Assembly: GCF_003852495.1 (NCBI RefSeq)
Contig: NZ_QAJI01000003.1
Location: 205,902-241,164 of the forward strand
Direction of reading: 5' to 3'
Length of the DNA stretch: 35,263 nucleotides
DNA from: Taibaiella sp. KBW10
Lineage (GTDB): Bacteria > Bacteroidota > Bacteroidia > Chitinophagales > Chitinophagaceae
Shown here: piece after piece, positions 24,653 to 33,193 of the stretch
Layout: each line of letters begins with the position of its first letter
Position numbering within the stretch: position 1 is the first letter of the stretch
Notes under the pieces: model-generated
Databases searched by the model: none
Told to the model about the DNA's origin: nothing
What the model saw: only the letters and a program-made list of their open reading frames with translations
Program-made: the position numbers and the translations under genes

Positions 24653-26764
24653 TTATTTTAAAACCTGAAATACAATAAAGGCACAAATGTACGCTAAGCC
24701 AGACATATAAACGAATTGAATTACGGGCCATTTCCAACTTTTGGTCTCTCTTTTTACAATGGCCAGGGTACTCATACATTGCATCGCAAAAACATAGAAG
24801 ACCAGGAGCGAGCTACCTGCTGCCAGGGTGTAGACGGGTGTTCCGTCTTTATGCTTTGCCTGCGCCATCTTCTCTTTCAGGGTCGATTCTTCTGCCTCGG
24901 CATTGCCAACGCTGTATAAGGTAGCAATAGTACCCACATAGGCTTCCCGGGCAGCGAAAGATGTAATTAAGGCAATACCGATCTTCCAATCATATCCTAA
25001 AGGTGCTATAAACGGCTCAATTGTTTTGCCCATAATACCGGCATAAGAATGTTCCAGTCTTTCGTGTGCCTGTTCTACCTTTTGTTCGTCCGTCAGTTTT
25101 CCATTCTGCGTTACTTTCAGCATTTCATACTTTTTGCTCACCGGATCCATACTCTTACCCGGGCCGTAGCTGGCCAATGCCCAAAGGATAACGGAAATCA
25201 CCATAATGACCTTACCGGCATCTTTTACAAAAATCATGGCTTTTTCCGCCATTGTCTGTAAGGCATTTCCCCAACGGGGCGCTCTATATAAAGGTAATTC
25301 CATTAAAAACAGGCTTCCTTTGTCACTTTTCAGAATGATACTTAACACCTTTGATACGACTAAGGCCATAAAGAACCCGAGTAAATACAGGCCCATCATT
25401 ACTAATCCTTGTAAGGAAATAAAACCGAGTACATAGCTTTTAGGAATGACCAGACTAATCAGAATGGTATATACGGGCAGCCTTGCAGAACAGCTCATTA
25501 AAGGGGTGATCAGTATGGCAATAAGCCTTTCCTTTTTATTTTCGATAATACGGGTCGCCATAATGGCTGGTATGGCGCAGGCTAATCCGCTGATCATGGG
25601 CATCGCTGCCCGTCCGTTCATGCCAACAGAGCGCATCAGCCTATCGGTCAGGAAACTGATTCTTGCCATATAGCCACTATCTTCCAGAAGGGTGATGAGG
25701 CCAAAAAGAATCGCAATTTGCGGTACAAATATTACTACCCCACCGATACCGGCGACCAATCCGTTTATGATCAAATTGCTCCACCAGGCTTCGGGCATTA
25801 CCTCTCCTAACCATCCGGTCAGAGCACTAAAGCCACCATCGATCCAATCCATAGGATATGATGCCAGCCAGAAAATACTTTGAAACAGCAACATTAAGAC
25901 TACAAATAAGATAAGATTACCCCATACTTTATGTAACAGGACCTTATCCAGTTTTGCCGTCAGGGAGGTTCTCCCCGAAGTATTGTCCTGAATTCTTATG
26001 GAAGATTGTATCAGGTGATCTATGGTCGCATAGCGATCCATCACCTCTGCTGCCTGTACTTTTGCTTTAGAAAATTGGTATTGCTTTTTAAGCGCCTCCA
26101 TTTTGTTGTGTTGCTCTTCGGTCAAAAAGCTCAGGCGCTCTGTTGCGCAGGCAAGGTGTAAGGCCGCATAATCGTTGTCAATACCTGCAATTAATTTTAA
26201 TTCGGGTAGAAATCCGGTGTTGAGCGCCGGAAATTTTACAAAATCCTCTTTTGGAATATGCTTGCCTTGCATAACCCCTAAGATGGCTTCTTTTAAAGGT
26301 TTTATCCCTTTTGATTCTCTCGGATTAATGTCAACAACGGGAATCCCCAGCATCCGGGACAGGATGTTTACATCTACTAAAATGCCTTTCTTTTGAGCAA
26401 TATCCATCATGGTTAATGCCAAAACTACGGGCTTCTTCAAATCCATGATCTGGGAGCAGAACAAGAGGTTTCTTTTCAGATTAGTGGCATCTGCCACCAC
26501 AATAGTGACATCGGGCACATCTTCTCCAGAAGGATTGATTAAGGTTTCGTAAGCCACATATTCATCTGCACTCTTGGGATATAAGCTATACGTACCCGGC
26601 AAATCGATCACCTTAGCTTTCGTGCCCTCGATCAAGCTCGTATAACCAATCTTCTTATCTACCGTTACTCCCGGGAAATTGCCTACCTTTTGATTCAAGC
26701 CTGTTAATACATTAAACAAAGACGTTTTACCACTGTTGGGATTTCCTGCAAGAGCTATATTCAT
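24653..26764 (-). CDS. feoB: Ferrous iron transporter FeoB
   Basis: Inner-membrane Fe(II) transporter with an N-terminal G-protein domain; 703 aa. G1 is GNPNSGKT (residues 7-14) and G3 is DLPG (54-57), with a G4-like segment in the first 150 residues. The membrane core shows paired Gate-like halves, including GRAAMPMISGLACAIPAIMA, cited as SGLACAIPAIMATR, and APLGYDWKIGIALITSFAAREAYVGT, cited as LITSFAAREAYVG. The frame opens at a TTG (26776), but ATG 26764 (MNIALAGNPNSGK) places the P-loop at the usual position. No feoA is adjacent. It is the first gene of a three-gene transcript with the 4-TM and SprT-like genes. Confidence 0.94.
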   Translation of the reverse strand: MNIALAGNPNSGKTSLFNVLTGLNQKVGNFPGVTVDKKIGYTSLIEGTKAKVIDLPGTYSLYPKSADEYVAYETLINPSGEDVPDVTIVVADATNLKRNLLFCSQIMDLKKPVVLALTMMDIAQKKGILVDVNILSRMLGIPVVDINPRESKGIKPLKEAILGVMQGKHIPKEDFVKFPALNTGFLPELKLIAGIDNDYAALHLACATERLSFLTEEQHNKMEALKKQYQFSKAKVQAAEVMDRYATIDHLIQSSIRIQDNTSGRTSLTAKLDKVLLHKVWGNLILFVVLMLLFQSIFWLASYPMDWIDGGFSALTGWLGEVMPEAWWSNLIINGLVAGIGGVVIFVPQIAILFGLITLLEDSGYMARISFLTDRLMRSVGMNGRAAMPMISGLACAIPAIMATRIIENKKERLIAILITPLMSCSARLPVYTILISLVIPKSYVLGFISLQGLVMMGLYLLGFFMALVVSKVLSIILKSDKGSLFLMELPLYRAPRWGNALQTMAEKAMIFVKDAGKVIMVISVILWALASYGPGKSMDPVSKKYEMLKVTQNGKLTDEQKVEQAHERLEHSYAGIMGKTIEPFIAPLGYDWKIGIALITSFAAREAYVGTIATLYSVGNAEAEESTLKEKMAQAKHKDGTPVYTLAAGSSLLVFYVFAMQCMSTLAIVKRETKSWKWPVIQFVYMSGLAYICAFIVFQVLK

Positions 26765-26788
26765 TATGGTACTCAATTATTGTGGCTG

Positions 26789-26796
26789 CAAATATA
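26789..26796 (-). promoter_or_regulatory. -7 box of feoB
   Basis: Minus strand reads TATATTTG followed by CAG, matching TAnnTTTG, 24 bp before ATG 26764. A TTG at 26816-26814 is 17 bp away, shorter than the usual 19-21. Confidence 0.55.
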
Positions 26797-26947
26797 CGGC
26801 TTGATTTAGAAGGCAACAGCCGTTTGCTATAATTGTCAGCAAGATGTGACAAACTAAAATTATCTTAATATCACGGACAAAACCTTGATTTAGACTGCTT
26901 TTATGTAACTTAGATAGGGTAAATTCACGATCATACCACTTTATATT

Positions 26948-28633
26948 ATGGAACACATTTTCAGAACCTTCCGGGATCTTATCGCACAGGAAAATTATGA
27001 TGCCTTAGCAAATATGCCCCTCACGAAACCAGAACGTTTTAATTGGGTTAAAGAAGTTTTCGAAGACATCAATATAAAAGACAGTCCTGATGCCACAGCC
27101 TTGCTATGGACTGATGGTGTACACACCCACACTTATTCTTTCCGGCAAATGGGCATAGCCTGTAATCAATTACTCAATTTATTACGGGCACATGGATTAA
27201 CTAAAGGAGATGTTATCCTTACGCAACTCTCCTTGCAGGTGATCAACTGGCAGGCTATTCTCTGCACAATAAAAGGTGGTTTCCGGATGATCCCGGCGGC
27301 TACCATACTCGGTACAAATGACATTAGCTATCGTTTTCAAAGACTTTTACCTAAAGCTGTTATTGCCGACCAGGACAATGCGGCTAAGATTGAGGCTGCA
27401 GAACAGCAGTCCGGCGTTCATATCAATGTGAAGATTATTGCAGAGGGACAAAGAGCCGGCTGGATCAGTATCAGCGAGATTCTGCAATACGATTCCACAG
27501 CTGCTGCTGCAGAGACCAGGTCCGATGATCCTTTATTTTTATTTTTCACCTCGGGCACGACCGGAATGCCCAAAGTGGTTACGCATACCCAATTTAGCTA
27601 TCCGGTAGGCCATTTGACGACTGCCAGCTGGATCGGCATAAAGGCGGGAGACATTCATTATAATATTTCACAACCCGGTTGGGCCAAATTTACCTGGAGC
27701 AGTTTTTTCGCGCCATGGAGTGTAGGCGCGACTATTTTTGCCTATCATACGACCGGGCGGTTTCATGCACAAACGCAACTATCTCTTATTGCACAACACC
27801 GTATCAGCACTTTTTGTGCGCCACCAACAGTATTGCGTATGTTGATCGTAGAAGATCTTGGGGCTTACTCCTTTAGTTTCAGGAGTTGTGTGGCCGCCGG
27901 TGAGCCGCTAAACCCCGAGATTATTGAAGCATGGAAAAAAGGAACAGGCATACTGATCAGGGATGGTTTCGGGCAGACAGAAAGTACTTGTATGGTGGCC
28001 AATATGCCCAATAGCAAAGTGAAATTCGGCTCTATGGGCAAAGCTACTTTTTTATATGAAGTGATTATCGCAGATGACGCGGGCAATGAAATCCCGGTGA
28101 GTGAAGAGGGCAATATTTGTGTGCACACCGACAGGGATAAACCGAATGGGATTTTTCTGGAGTATCTTGATGAGCCCGAAAAAATGAATGCGGTCTTTAA
28201 ACATGGCCTTTACTATACCGGAGATAAGGCTTATAAGGATGAAGAAGGCTATTTATGGTTTGTGGGCCGGGATGATGATGTGATAAAATCATCGGATTAC
28301 AGAGTGGGCCCATTTGAAGTAGAAAGTGTACTCCTGGAGCATGAAGCCGTACTGGAATCTGCCGTGGTAGGCAGCCCTCATCCGGTTAAAGGATATGAAA
28401 TCAAAGCATTTGTGGTGTTGGGTGCTGCCTATGAGCCCTCGGCAGAACTGGCTGGCGATTTGTTTTCTTTTGCCAAAGGGCAGCTGGCTCCTTACAAAAT
28501 GCCCCGGGTCATTGAATTTGTGCAAGATCTTCCTAAAACGATCAGCGGCAAAATAAGAAGAGTAGAATTAAGGGCACTGGAGGCAGAACGCAAAGCAAAA
28601 AATACAGTACCGGATAATGAATACAGGCCTTAG
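26948..28633 (+). CDS. AMP-dependent acyl-CoA synthetase, medium-chain type
   Basis: ANL-family ligase of 561 aa that activates a carboxylic acid through an acyl-adenylate to the CoA thioester. Motifs: FFTSGTTGMPK (residues 199-209), DGFGQTESTCM, YYTGDKAYKDEEGYLWFVGR, cited as YYTGDKAYKDEEGY, and the C-terminal catalytic-lysine motif KTISGKIRR. The layout and the SQPGWAKFTWSSFFAPW stretch resemble acyl-CoA synthetases of the ACSM/acetyl-CoA-synthetase-like group; the chain length of the substrate is not determined. It is monocistronic and divergent from feoB. Confidence 0.88.
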   Translation: MEHIFRTFRDLIAQENYDALANMPLTKPERFNWVKEVFEDINIKDSPDATALLWTDGVHTHTYSFRQMGIACNQLLNLLRAHGLTKGDVILTQLSLQVINWQAILCTIKGGFRMIPAATILGTNDISYRFQRLLPKAVIADQDNAAKIEAAEQQSGVHINVKIIAEGQRAGWISISEILQYDSTAAAAETRSDDPLFLFFTSGTTGMPKVVTHTQFSYPVGHLTTASWIGIKAGDIHYNISQPGWAKFTWSSFFAPWSVGATIFAYHTTGRFHAQTQLSLIAQHRISTFCAPPTVLRMLIVEDLGAYSFSFRSCVAAGEPLNPEIIEAWKKGTGILIRDGFGQTESTCMVANMPNSKVKFGSMGKATFLYEVIIADDAGNEIPVSEEGNICVHTDRDKPNGIFLEYLDEPEKMNAVFKHGLYYTGDKAYKDEEGYLWFVGRDDDVIKSSDYRVGPFEVESVLLEHEAVLESAVVGSPHPVKGYEIKAFVVLGAAYEPSAELAGDLFSFAKGQLAPYKMPRVIEFVQDLPKTISGKIRRVELRALEAERKAKNTVPDNEYRP

Positions 28634-28653
28634 ACTGCCATACAAATAGCACG

Positions 28654-28679
28654 AAAGGTTTCTTATCAGGAAATCCTTT
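28654..28679. terminator. Candidate terminator between acyl-CoA synthetase and acyltransferase
   Basis: AAAGGTTTC (28654-28662) can pair with GAAATCCTTT (28670-28679) with one bulged base. It is followed on the + strand by T bases and overlaps the stop of the convergent acyltransferase. Weak. Confidence 0.4.
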
Positions 28680-29706
28680 TTTGTTTATATAGAAACCGTT
28701 TCTCAATCAGATGGAACGACAACCAACCGGCGATCCAGCTGCAGATAAAGGATAGTAGCATGAGTGTACCTACTTCCTGAATGCCGATAGCAATAAGCAT
28801 TTGTTGGATCGGATAGGCATAAATATAGGTTCCATAACTGATGTCTCCTATCTTTTTCCCGATCTGCAATGAGGGGTTGTACATCAAGCCAAAACTCAAA
28901 ATAAGTAAAGGATAGAGCCATATGGCAATGGGCGCAATTAAAGTGGCTTTAAAAATACCCAGACCAACAAACAATAATAAGGAAGCAATAAATATCTGTT
29001 TGCAGTAAGGCTTCCAGACCTGTTGCCATTGTGCGAGTAAAACGCCGGTATAAAAGAAGGTAGTCAGGGAAAAGAAATTGCTTAAATGATATTGTAAGGC
29101 ATCGGGTAGTAATGTCGGTTTATAGGTGAGTAAAAGATCGCCGGCCAGTAAAAAGCCATAGGCGATAAGGGTATAGCTTTTATGCCTCTTTAAGGGAATC
29201 AAAAAATACAGCAACATGCCTGCATAACACAGTACTTCGTAACGTAAGGTCCATAAAGAGCCATTGATCTCAGGCCGGTGATTTTGTCTAAATACACCAG
29301 GCAGAATATTATCAGAGGGAATCAGGAATATATTTTTGATCAGGTAGCTGTAAGTTTGCTTTTGGCTCAGGTAGTCTAATAATGGCAATTGTGTAAAAAC
29401 AGCTCCTAATATAAAGGTAGCAAAGAGCACTACTGTTACCAATGCAGGAAAGATACGCCAGAACCGTTTCTTCACAAAAATTGCAAGGCTTGCAGAGTTG
29501 AGCACACTTTGATAAATCAAAAAACCGCTTAATACAAAAAAACCGCCTACCCCGATACCGGAAAAAATAATGCTACCGGTTAATCTGCGCAGCGGCTCCA
29601 TGGCCTCGAGTCCCAACAAAGCATAACTGTGTGAGATGATCACGAAGGACGCGAGCAGTAGTCTTAAAAAATCGAAATTATTACGGTGTGTCTGTTGTGG
29701 TGCCAA
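28666..29706 (-). CDS. Acyltransferase 3 family membrane protein (OafA/YrhL type)
   Basis: Polytopic inner-membrane acyltransferase of 346 aa with about ten helices, the normal core size. The family's N-terminal signature RNNFDFLRLLLASFVIISH includes catalytic-type His26; GIGVGGFFVLSGFLIYQS and the VKKRFWRIFPAL arginine segment follow. Members O-acylate surface glycans, peptidoglycan or lipids; the substrate is unknown. No SGNH domain is attached. Translation seems to start at TTG 29706: an in-frame stop lies two codons upstream and no ATG occurs before residue 36. A good promoter sits 19-48 bp upstream, with its -33 part inside the typA terminator. Confidence 0.85.
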   Translation of the reverse strand: MAPQQTHRNNFDFLRLLLASFVIISHSYALLGLEAMEPLRRLTGSIIFSGIGVGGFFVLSGFLIYQSVLNSASLAIFVKKRFWRIFPALVTVVLFATFILGAVFTQLPLLDYLSQKQTYSYLIKNIFLIPSDNILPGVFRQNHRPEINGSLWTLRYEVLCYAGMLLYFLIPLKRHKSYTLIAYGFLLAGDLLLTYKPTLLPDALQYHLSNFFSLTTFFYTGVLLAQWQQVWKPYCKQIFIASLLLFVGLGIFKATLIAPIAIWLYPLLILSFGLMYNPSLQIGKKIGDISYGTYIYAYPIQQMLIAIGIQEVGTLMLLSFICSWIAGWLSFHLIEKRFLYKQKRIS

Positions 29707-29724
29707 TAGTTACAGGATGAGTGC

Positions 29725-29754
29725 CAAAAATAAAGAATAGTCTTATAAAAACAA
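29725..29754 (-). promoter_or_regulatory. Promoter of the acyltransferase gene
   Basis: On the minus strand, TTTG with TTG at 29754-29752, a 19-bp spacer and TATTTTTG (29732-29725), ending 18 bp before the TTG start. Both elements fit the Bacteroidota consensus. The -33 part overlaps the stem of the typA terminator. Confidence 0.7.
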
Positions 29755-29782
29755 ATGCCGGCAAGAATTTGCCGGCATTTGT
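29747..29782 (-). terminator. Terminator of typA
   Basis: Inverted repeat ACAAATGCCGGCAA (29751-29764) / TTGCCGGCATTTGT (29769-29782) with a GAAT loop, followed by four T bases on the minus strand. It lies 24 bp after the typA stop. Confidence 0.9.
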
Positions 29783-29805
29783 GGATAATCATATAAACGG
29801 AAAAC

Positions 29806-31608
29806 TTACGCTTTCATTGTTTTTGAGTATTTGTTACGTTCGTTTTCGTCCAAATAAATTTTACGAATACGAATGCTTTGAGGTGTACACTCGATACACT
29901 CATCTTGTTGGATATACTCCATACATTCTTCAAGGCTCAATTGAATCTTCGGAGCGATGTTTGCTGCACCATCGGTACCGCTTGAACGCATGTTGGTCAA
30001 TTTTTTACCTTCGATAACGTTTACACTCAAATCACCTGGTTTGATGTGCTCAGCCAGGATCTGACCTGCATAAACCTCTTCACCCGGATCGATGAAGAAA
30101 GAACCACGATCTTGTAATTTATCGATAGAATATCCTGTAGAAGTACCGCCTTGTTTTGCAATCAGTACCCCATTATTACGACCAGGAATAGCCCCTTTCC
30201 AAGGTTTGTATTCAGAGAAGTTATGCGCCATCACCGCTTCACCAGCTGTAGCGGTAAGCATTTGAGAACGTAAACCGATCAAACCACGAGAAGGCATATC
30301 AAATTCAAGGTGTTGCATGGTACCTTTAGATTCCATGATCAACATTTCGCCTTTACGCATGGTAACTAGGTTGATTACTTTGCTGGCAAATTCATCCGGA
30401 ACGTCAACTACCAAATTCTCAAATGGCTCACATTTCTGACCATTAATTTCTTTAGTAATTACCTGAGGTTGACCAATTGTCAACTCATATCCTTCACGAC
30501 GCATGGTTTCTACCAATACAGAAAGGTGAAGAATACCACGGCCATATACTAAGAATTTATCGGCATCATCCGTGTCTTTAACACGCAATGCAAGGTTTTT
30601 TTCTAATTCTTTGTACAAACGATCACGTAAGTTACGGCTCGTTACGAATTTACCTTCACGACCAAAGAACGGTGAGTTATTAATGCTAAACTGCATGTTC
30701 ATGGTAGGCTCATCGATAGCTATAACCGGTAATGCTTCAGGATTTTCATAATCGGCAATCGTTTCTCCAATCTGGAAATCTTCAATTCCTACTACGGCAC
30801 AAATATCTCCTGCTTTTACTTCTGTAACTTTCTTTTTACCCATACCTTCAAATACGTAAAGCTCTTTTACTTTACCTCTTACAAGGCTACCGTCAAGCTT
30901 ACATAATTGAATGTTTTGTCCTTCTTTAATCACACCACGAGCCACACGACCTACCGCGATACGACCCAAGAAAGAAGAGTAATCCAATGAAGTGATTTGC
31001 ATTTGAACCGTACCTTCAGAAACTGCAGGCTCTGGTACATATTGCAAAACAGCATCCAATAAAGGATTAATGTTTTCAGTTTGTGTCAATGAAGTATTGT
31101 ACCAACCTTGTTTGGCAGAACCATACAAAGTAGGGAAATTCAATTGATCTTCGGTTGCATCTAATTGGAAGAATAGATCAAAAACCTTATCGTGAACCTC
31201 ATCAGGACGACAGTTTGGTTTATCTACCTTGTTGATCACAACTATCGGACGTAAACCTAAAGCCAATGCTTTTTGTAATACGAAACGTGTTTGAGGCATA
31301 GGCCCTTCAAAGGCATCAACCAAAAGCAGTACACCATCAGCCATTTTCAATACGCGTTCTACCTCACCACCAAAATCGGCGTGACCAGGGGTATCGATAA
31401 CGTTAATCTTTGTACCGTTATATATAACAGAGATATTCTTACTTAAGATGGTGATCCCACGCTCACGCTCTAAATCGTTGTTATCCATAATCAACTCACC
31501 AGTCTCCTGGTTGTCGCGGAATACTTGTGTCGCATGGATAATTTTATCCACCAAAGATGTTTTTCCGTGGTCAACGTGCGCAATGATGGCAATATTACGT
31601 ATGTTCAT
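29806..31608 (-). CDS. typA: Ribosome-associated GTPase TypA/BipA
   Basis: Translational GTPase of 600 aa related to EF-G, involved in ribosome assembly at low temperature and in stress responses. The G1 motif is HVDHGKTS (residues 11-18), followed by the switch I RGITI, G3 DTPGHADFGGE (72-82) and NKVDKPNCRPDEV for G4. Domain V and the TypA-specific C-terminal domain end with SLEECMEYIQQDECIECTPQ, cited as ECMEYIQQDECIECTPQ, and SIRIRKIYLDENER. It is monocistronic, with a -7 box upstream and a strong terminator downstream. Confidence 0.96.
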   Translation of the reverse strand: MNIRNIAIIAHVDHGKTSLVDKIIHATQVFRDNQETGELIMDNNDLERERGITILSKNISVIYNGTKINVIDTPGHADFGGEVERVLKMADGVLLLVDAFEGPMPQTRFVLQKALALGLRPIVVINKVDKPNCRPDEVHDKVFDLFFQLDATEDQLNFPTLYGSAKQGWYNTSLTQTENINPLLDAVLQYVPEPAVSEGTVQMQITSLDYSSFLGRIAVGRVARGVIKEGQNIQLCKLDGSLVRGKVKELYVFEGMGKKKVTEVKAGDICAVVGIEDFQIGETIADYENPEALPVIAIDEPTMNMQFSINNSPFFGREGKFVTSRNLRDRLYKELEKNLALRVKDTDDADKFLVYGRGILHLSVLVETMRREGYELTIGQPQVITKEINGQKCEPFENLVVDVPDEFASKVINLVTMRKGEMLIMESKGTMQHLEFDMPSRGLIGLRSQMLTATAGEAVMAHNFSEYKPWKGAIPGRNNGVLIAKQGGTSTGYSIDKLQDRGSFFIDPGEEVYAGQILAEHIKPGDLSVNVIEGKKLTNMRSSGTDGAANIAPKIQLSLEECMEYIQQDECIECTPQSIRIRKIYLDENERNKYSKTMKA

Positions 31609-31637
31609 TTATTATAAAATTTTCTATTTTAAGGCTG

Positions 31638-31645
31638 CAAAGGTA
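31638..31645 (-). promoter_or_regulatory. -7 box of typA
   Basis: Minus strand reads TACCTTTG followed by CAG, identical to the rpsF -7 box and its next three bases. It ends 29 bp before ATG 31608. No -33 TTG was seen at the right distance. Confidence 0.6.
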
Positions 31646-31700
31646 GTATTAATATTTAGAAATTTTATGATTAATCCTAAAATATGGATTATTAATAGAT

Positions 31701-31708
31701 TAAATTTG
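31701..31708 (+). promoter_or_regulatory. -7 box of the two-gene membrane cluster
   Basis: TAAATTTG followed by TCG, matching TAnnTTTG, 63 bp before ATG 31772. No -33 TTG was seen. Confidence 0.45.
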
Positions 31709-31771
31709 TCGAACATTTCTATTTTACAGACAAAAAACGGAATAAAAACCTAATGATTCCGTACATCGCTT

Positions 31772-32326
31772 ATGAAGGAATCGTATTTCAGCAGGTTAAG
31801 AAAACACAGTAAAAGGCTATATATCTTTGTCGTTATATATGCTATAGGTTCTATATTAATGATCCAATCTCGGGTGAACCCTTATATGTTTTTTGAAATG
31901 ACGCCTGTATTTACCTGGGGTATGTTTTCTACAAATATTGATGCGGCTCCTGAAAAGAATTATGTTTTTTATGATTTGAAATATAATGGCAAAACCTTTA
32001 ACCTGCCTACGGCTCAGGATCATTGGAAAATTTTCTTTAGCTATACCATTCCAAATTACGACAATATCAAGGCTAACGGTTATGAAGATCCGCTAAATAG
32101 CAAATATGCCGCTGTGCTCCAAAAGCTGCATATCGATCCGGCTTTTGCAAGCCATATCAGTAATAAAAGGAATGACGTACAGCGCTATCCGCAATGGCTG
32201 AAACGATATATGGAAAATAATACCGGTGAACAAATAACGCATTTGGAAGTAACGAAACGTTGGGTAAAATTTGATGCAGGCGGAATATTACAAGTAGACA
32301 GCAGTAAAATAATCATTAATGAGTAA
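31772..32326 (+). CDS. Membrane-anchored protein of unknown function (184 aa)
   Basis: I do not recognise this protein. A basic N-terminus (RLRKHSKRL) is followed by one membrane helix (about residues 16-33, IFVVIYAIGSILMIQ). The rest is a soluble, probably periplasmic domain with aromatic-rich segments (FFEMTPVFTWGMFSTN) and a long charged region. There are no cysteines and no recognisable catalytic motif. It overlaps the next gene by 8 bp, so the two are translationally coupled and the products probably interact. Such small anchored proteins sometimes accompany HTTM-type membrane proteins, but that link is inference here. Confidence 0.75.
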   Translation: MKESYFSRLRKHSKRLYIFVVIYAIGSILMIQSRVNPYMFFEMTPVFTWGMFSTNIDAAPEKNYVFYDLKYNGKTFNLPTAQDHWKIFFSYTIPNYDNIKANGYEDPLNSKYAAVLQKLHIDPAFASHISNKRNDVQRYPQWLKRYMENNTGEQITHLEVTKRWVKFDAGGILQVDSSKIIINE

Positions 32327-33182
32327 AGAGATACACATCACGATAGAAAAGCAAAGACTGATCATCACAAGGTTTGTGATGATTTATTGCATCTTGTGTT
32401 TGCTCTTAAGGGCAATGGCCCATACCTTACCGTCCCAACTTGCGCAACCGGTATTGACAAGGGCCGGCTACAACATTGCCCATATCCTCTACAGAGCCTC
32501 CGGCATAGGGGAATGGCTCACACAATATCCTTTTACGGCACAACTGTTCAATGTTTTTCTTTTTGGCGCAGCGGCTTTACTGGCTGTGTTTCCGAGGAAA
32601 AATTATTTCGCGGTCTTGTTTAGCATATTGTTGCTTTTATTCATCATTACGACCAATATCTACGTCAATTTTAACCAGCATTATCTCTTTTTGCTATGGC
32701 TGGCAACGCTTCCGTTCTGTATGCGTTCCGATCGGTCTTTCGCGCTTTTATGGGAAGGATTACGCTTCTATGCCTGTTGGGTATATGGCTCTACGTTTAT
32801 TTTAAAATTAATAAACGGTGCGATGTGGCAATGGGATTATGGATTGCAAACCATGAAAGAGCAAGTGGCTGAATATGTATTTTTAAATCCGGGGTCTACC
32901 CTGACGATGGCTTACTCCTGGTTAATTCAACATGGCACTCTGGTCAATATCGGGCAGAAATTTGTTTTTCTGGCAGAAGGTATGTTCCTGATCGGCTTTT
33001 TCACCCGGAAATATGATCGCTTTTTGATCTTTATGGGACTGTTTATTTTTATCAGCACTGCTCTGTTTGCCAATGTATTCTTTATTGAACAACTGGGCAT
33101 TTTGATCGTAGCACTGCTACCGCTAAAGGAGTGGGATAAAATAAATAACCGGTTTAGAAGGTCTAAACCGGCTGTATTATAA
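32319..33182 (+). CDS. Polytopic membrane protein, possibly HTTM-like
   Basis: 287-aa protein with about seven hydrophobic helices (first at about 15-34) and aromatic-rich loops such as VNFNQHYLFLLWLATLPF. The layout (helices, a Trp-rich loop LINGAMWQWDYGLQTM, and helices again) recalls the HTTM/vitamin-K-dependent-carboxylase-like membrane domain, but I cannot assign it firmly. Function unknown. It begins within the end of the preceding gene (8-bp overlap). A hairpin lies in its last codons, with a convergent SDR gene 11 bp beyond. Confidence 0.72.
   Translation: MSKEIHITIEKQRLIITRFVMIYCILCLLLRAMAHTLPSQLAQPVLTRAGYNIAHILYRASGIGEWLTQYPFTAQLFNVFLFGAAALLAVFPRKNYFAVLFSILLLLFIITTNIYVNFNQHYLFLLWLATLPFCMRSDRSFALLWEGLRFYACWVYGSTFILKLINGAMWQWDYGLQTMKEQVAEYVFLNPGSTLTMAYSWLIQHGTLVNIGQKFVFLAEGMFLIGFFTRKYDRFLIFMGLFIFISTALFANVFFIEQLGILIVALLPLKEWDKINNRFRRSKPAVL
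33149..33171. terminator. Hairpin at the end of the HTTM-like gene
   Basis: Perfect arms CCGGTTTAGA (33149-33158) and TCTAAACCGG (33162-33171) with a 3-nt loop, inside the last codons of the + strand gene. There is no T run, so it may be a weak terminator or simply stabilise the mRNA end. Confidence 0.4.
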
Positions 33183-33193
33183 ATATTTCTTTA

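Noticed and set aside
26777-26947. Possible feoA or iron-responsive operator between feoB and the acyl-CoA synthetase
   Set aside because: No FeoA-like frame and no convincing palindromic Fur-type box could be seen in the 171 bp.
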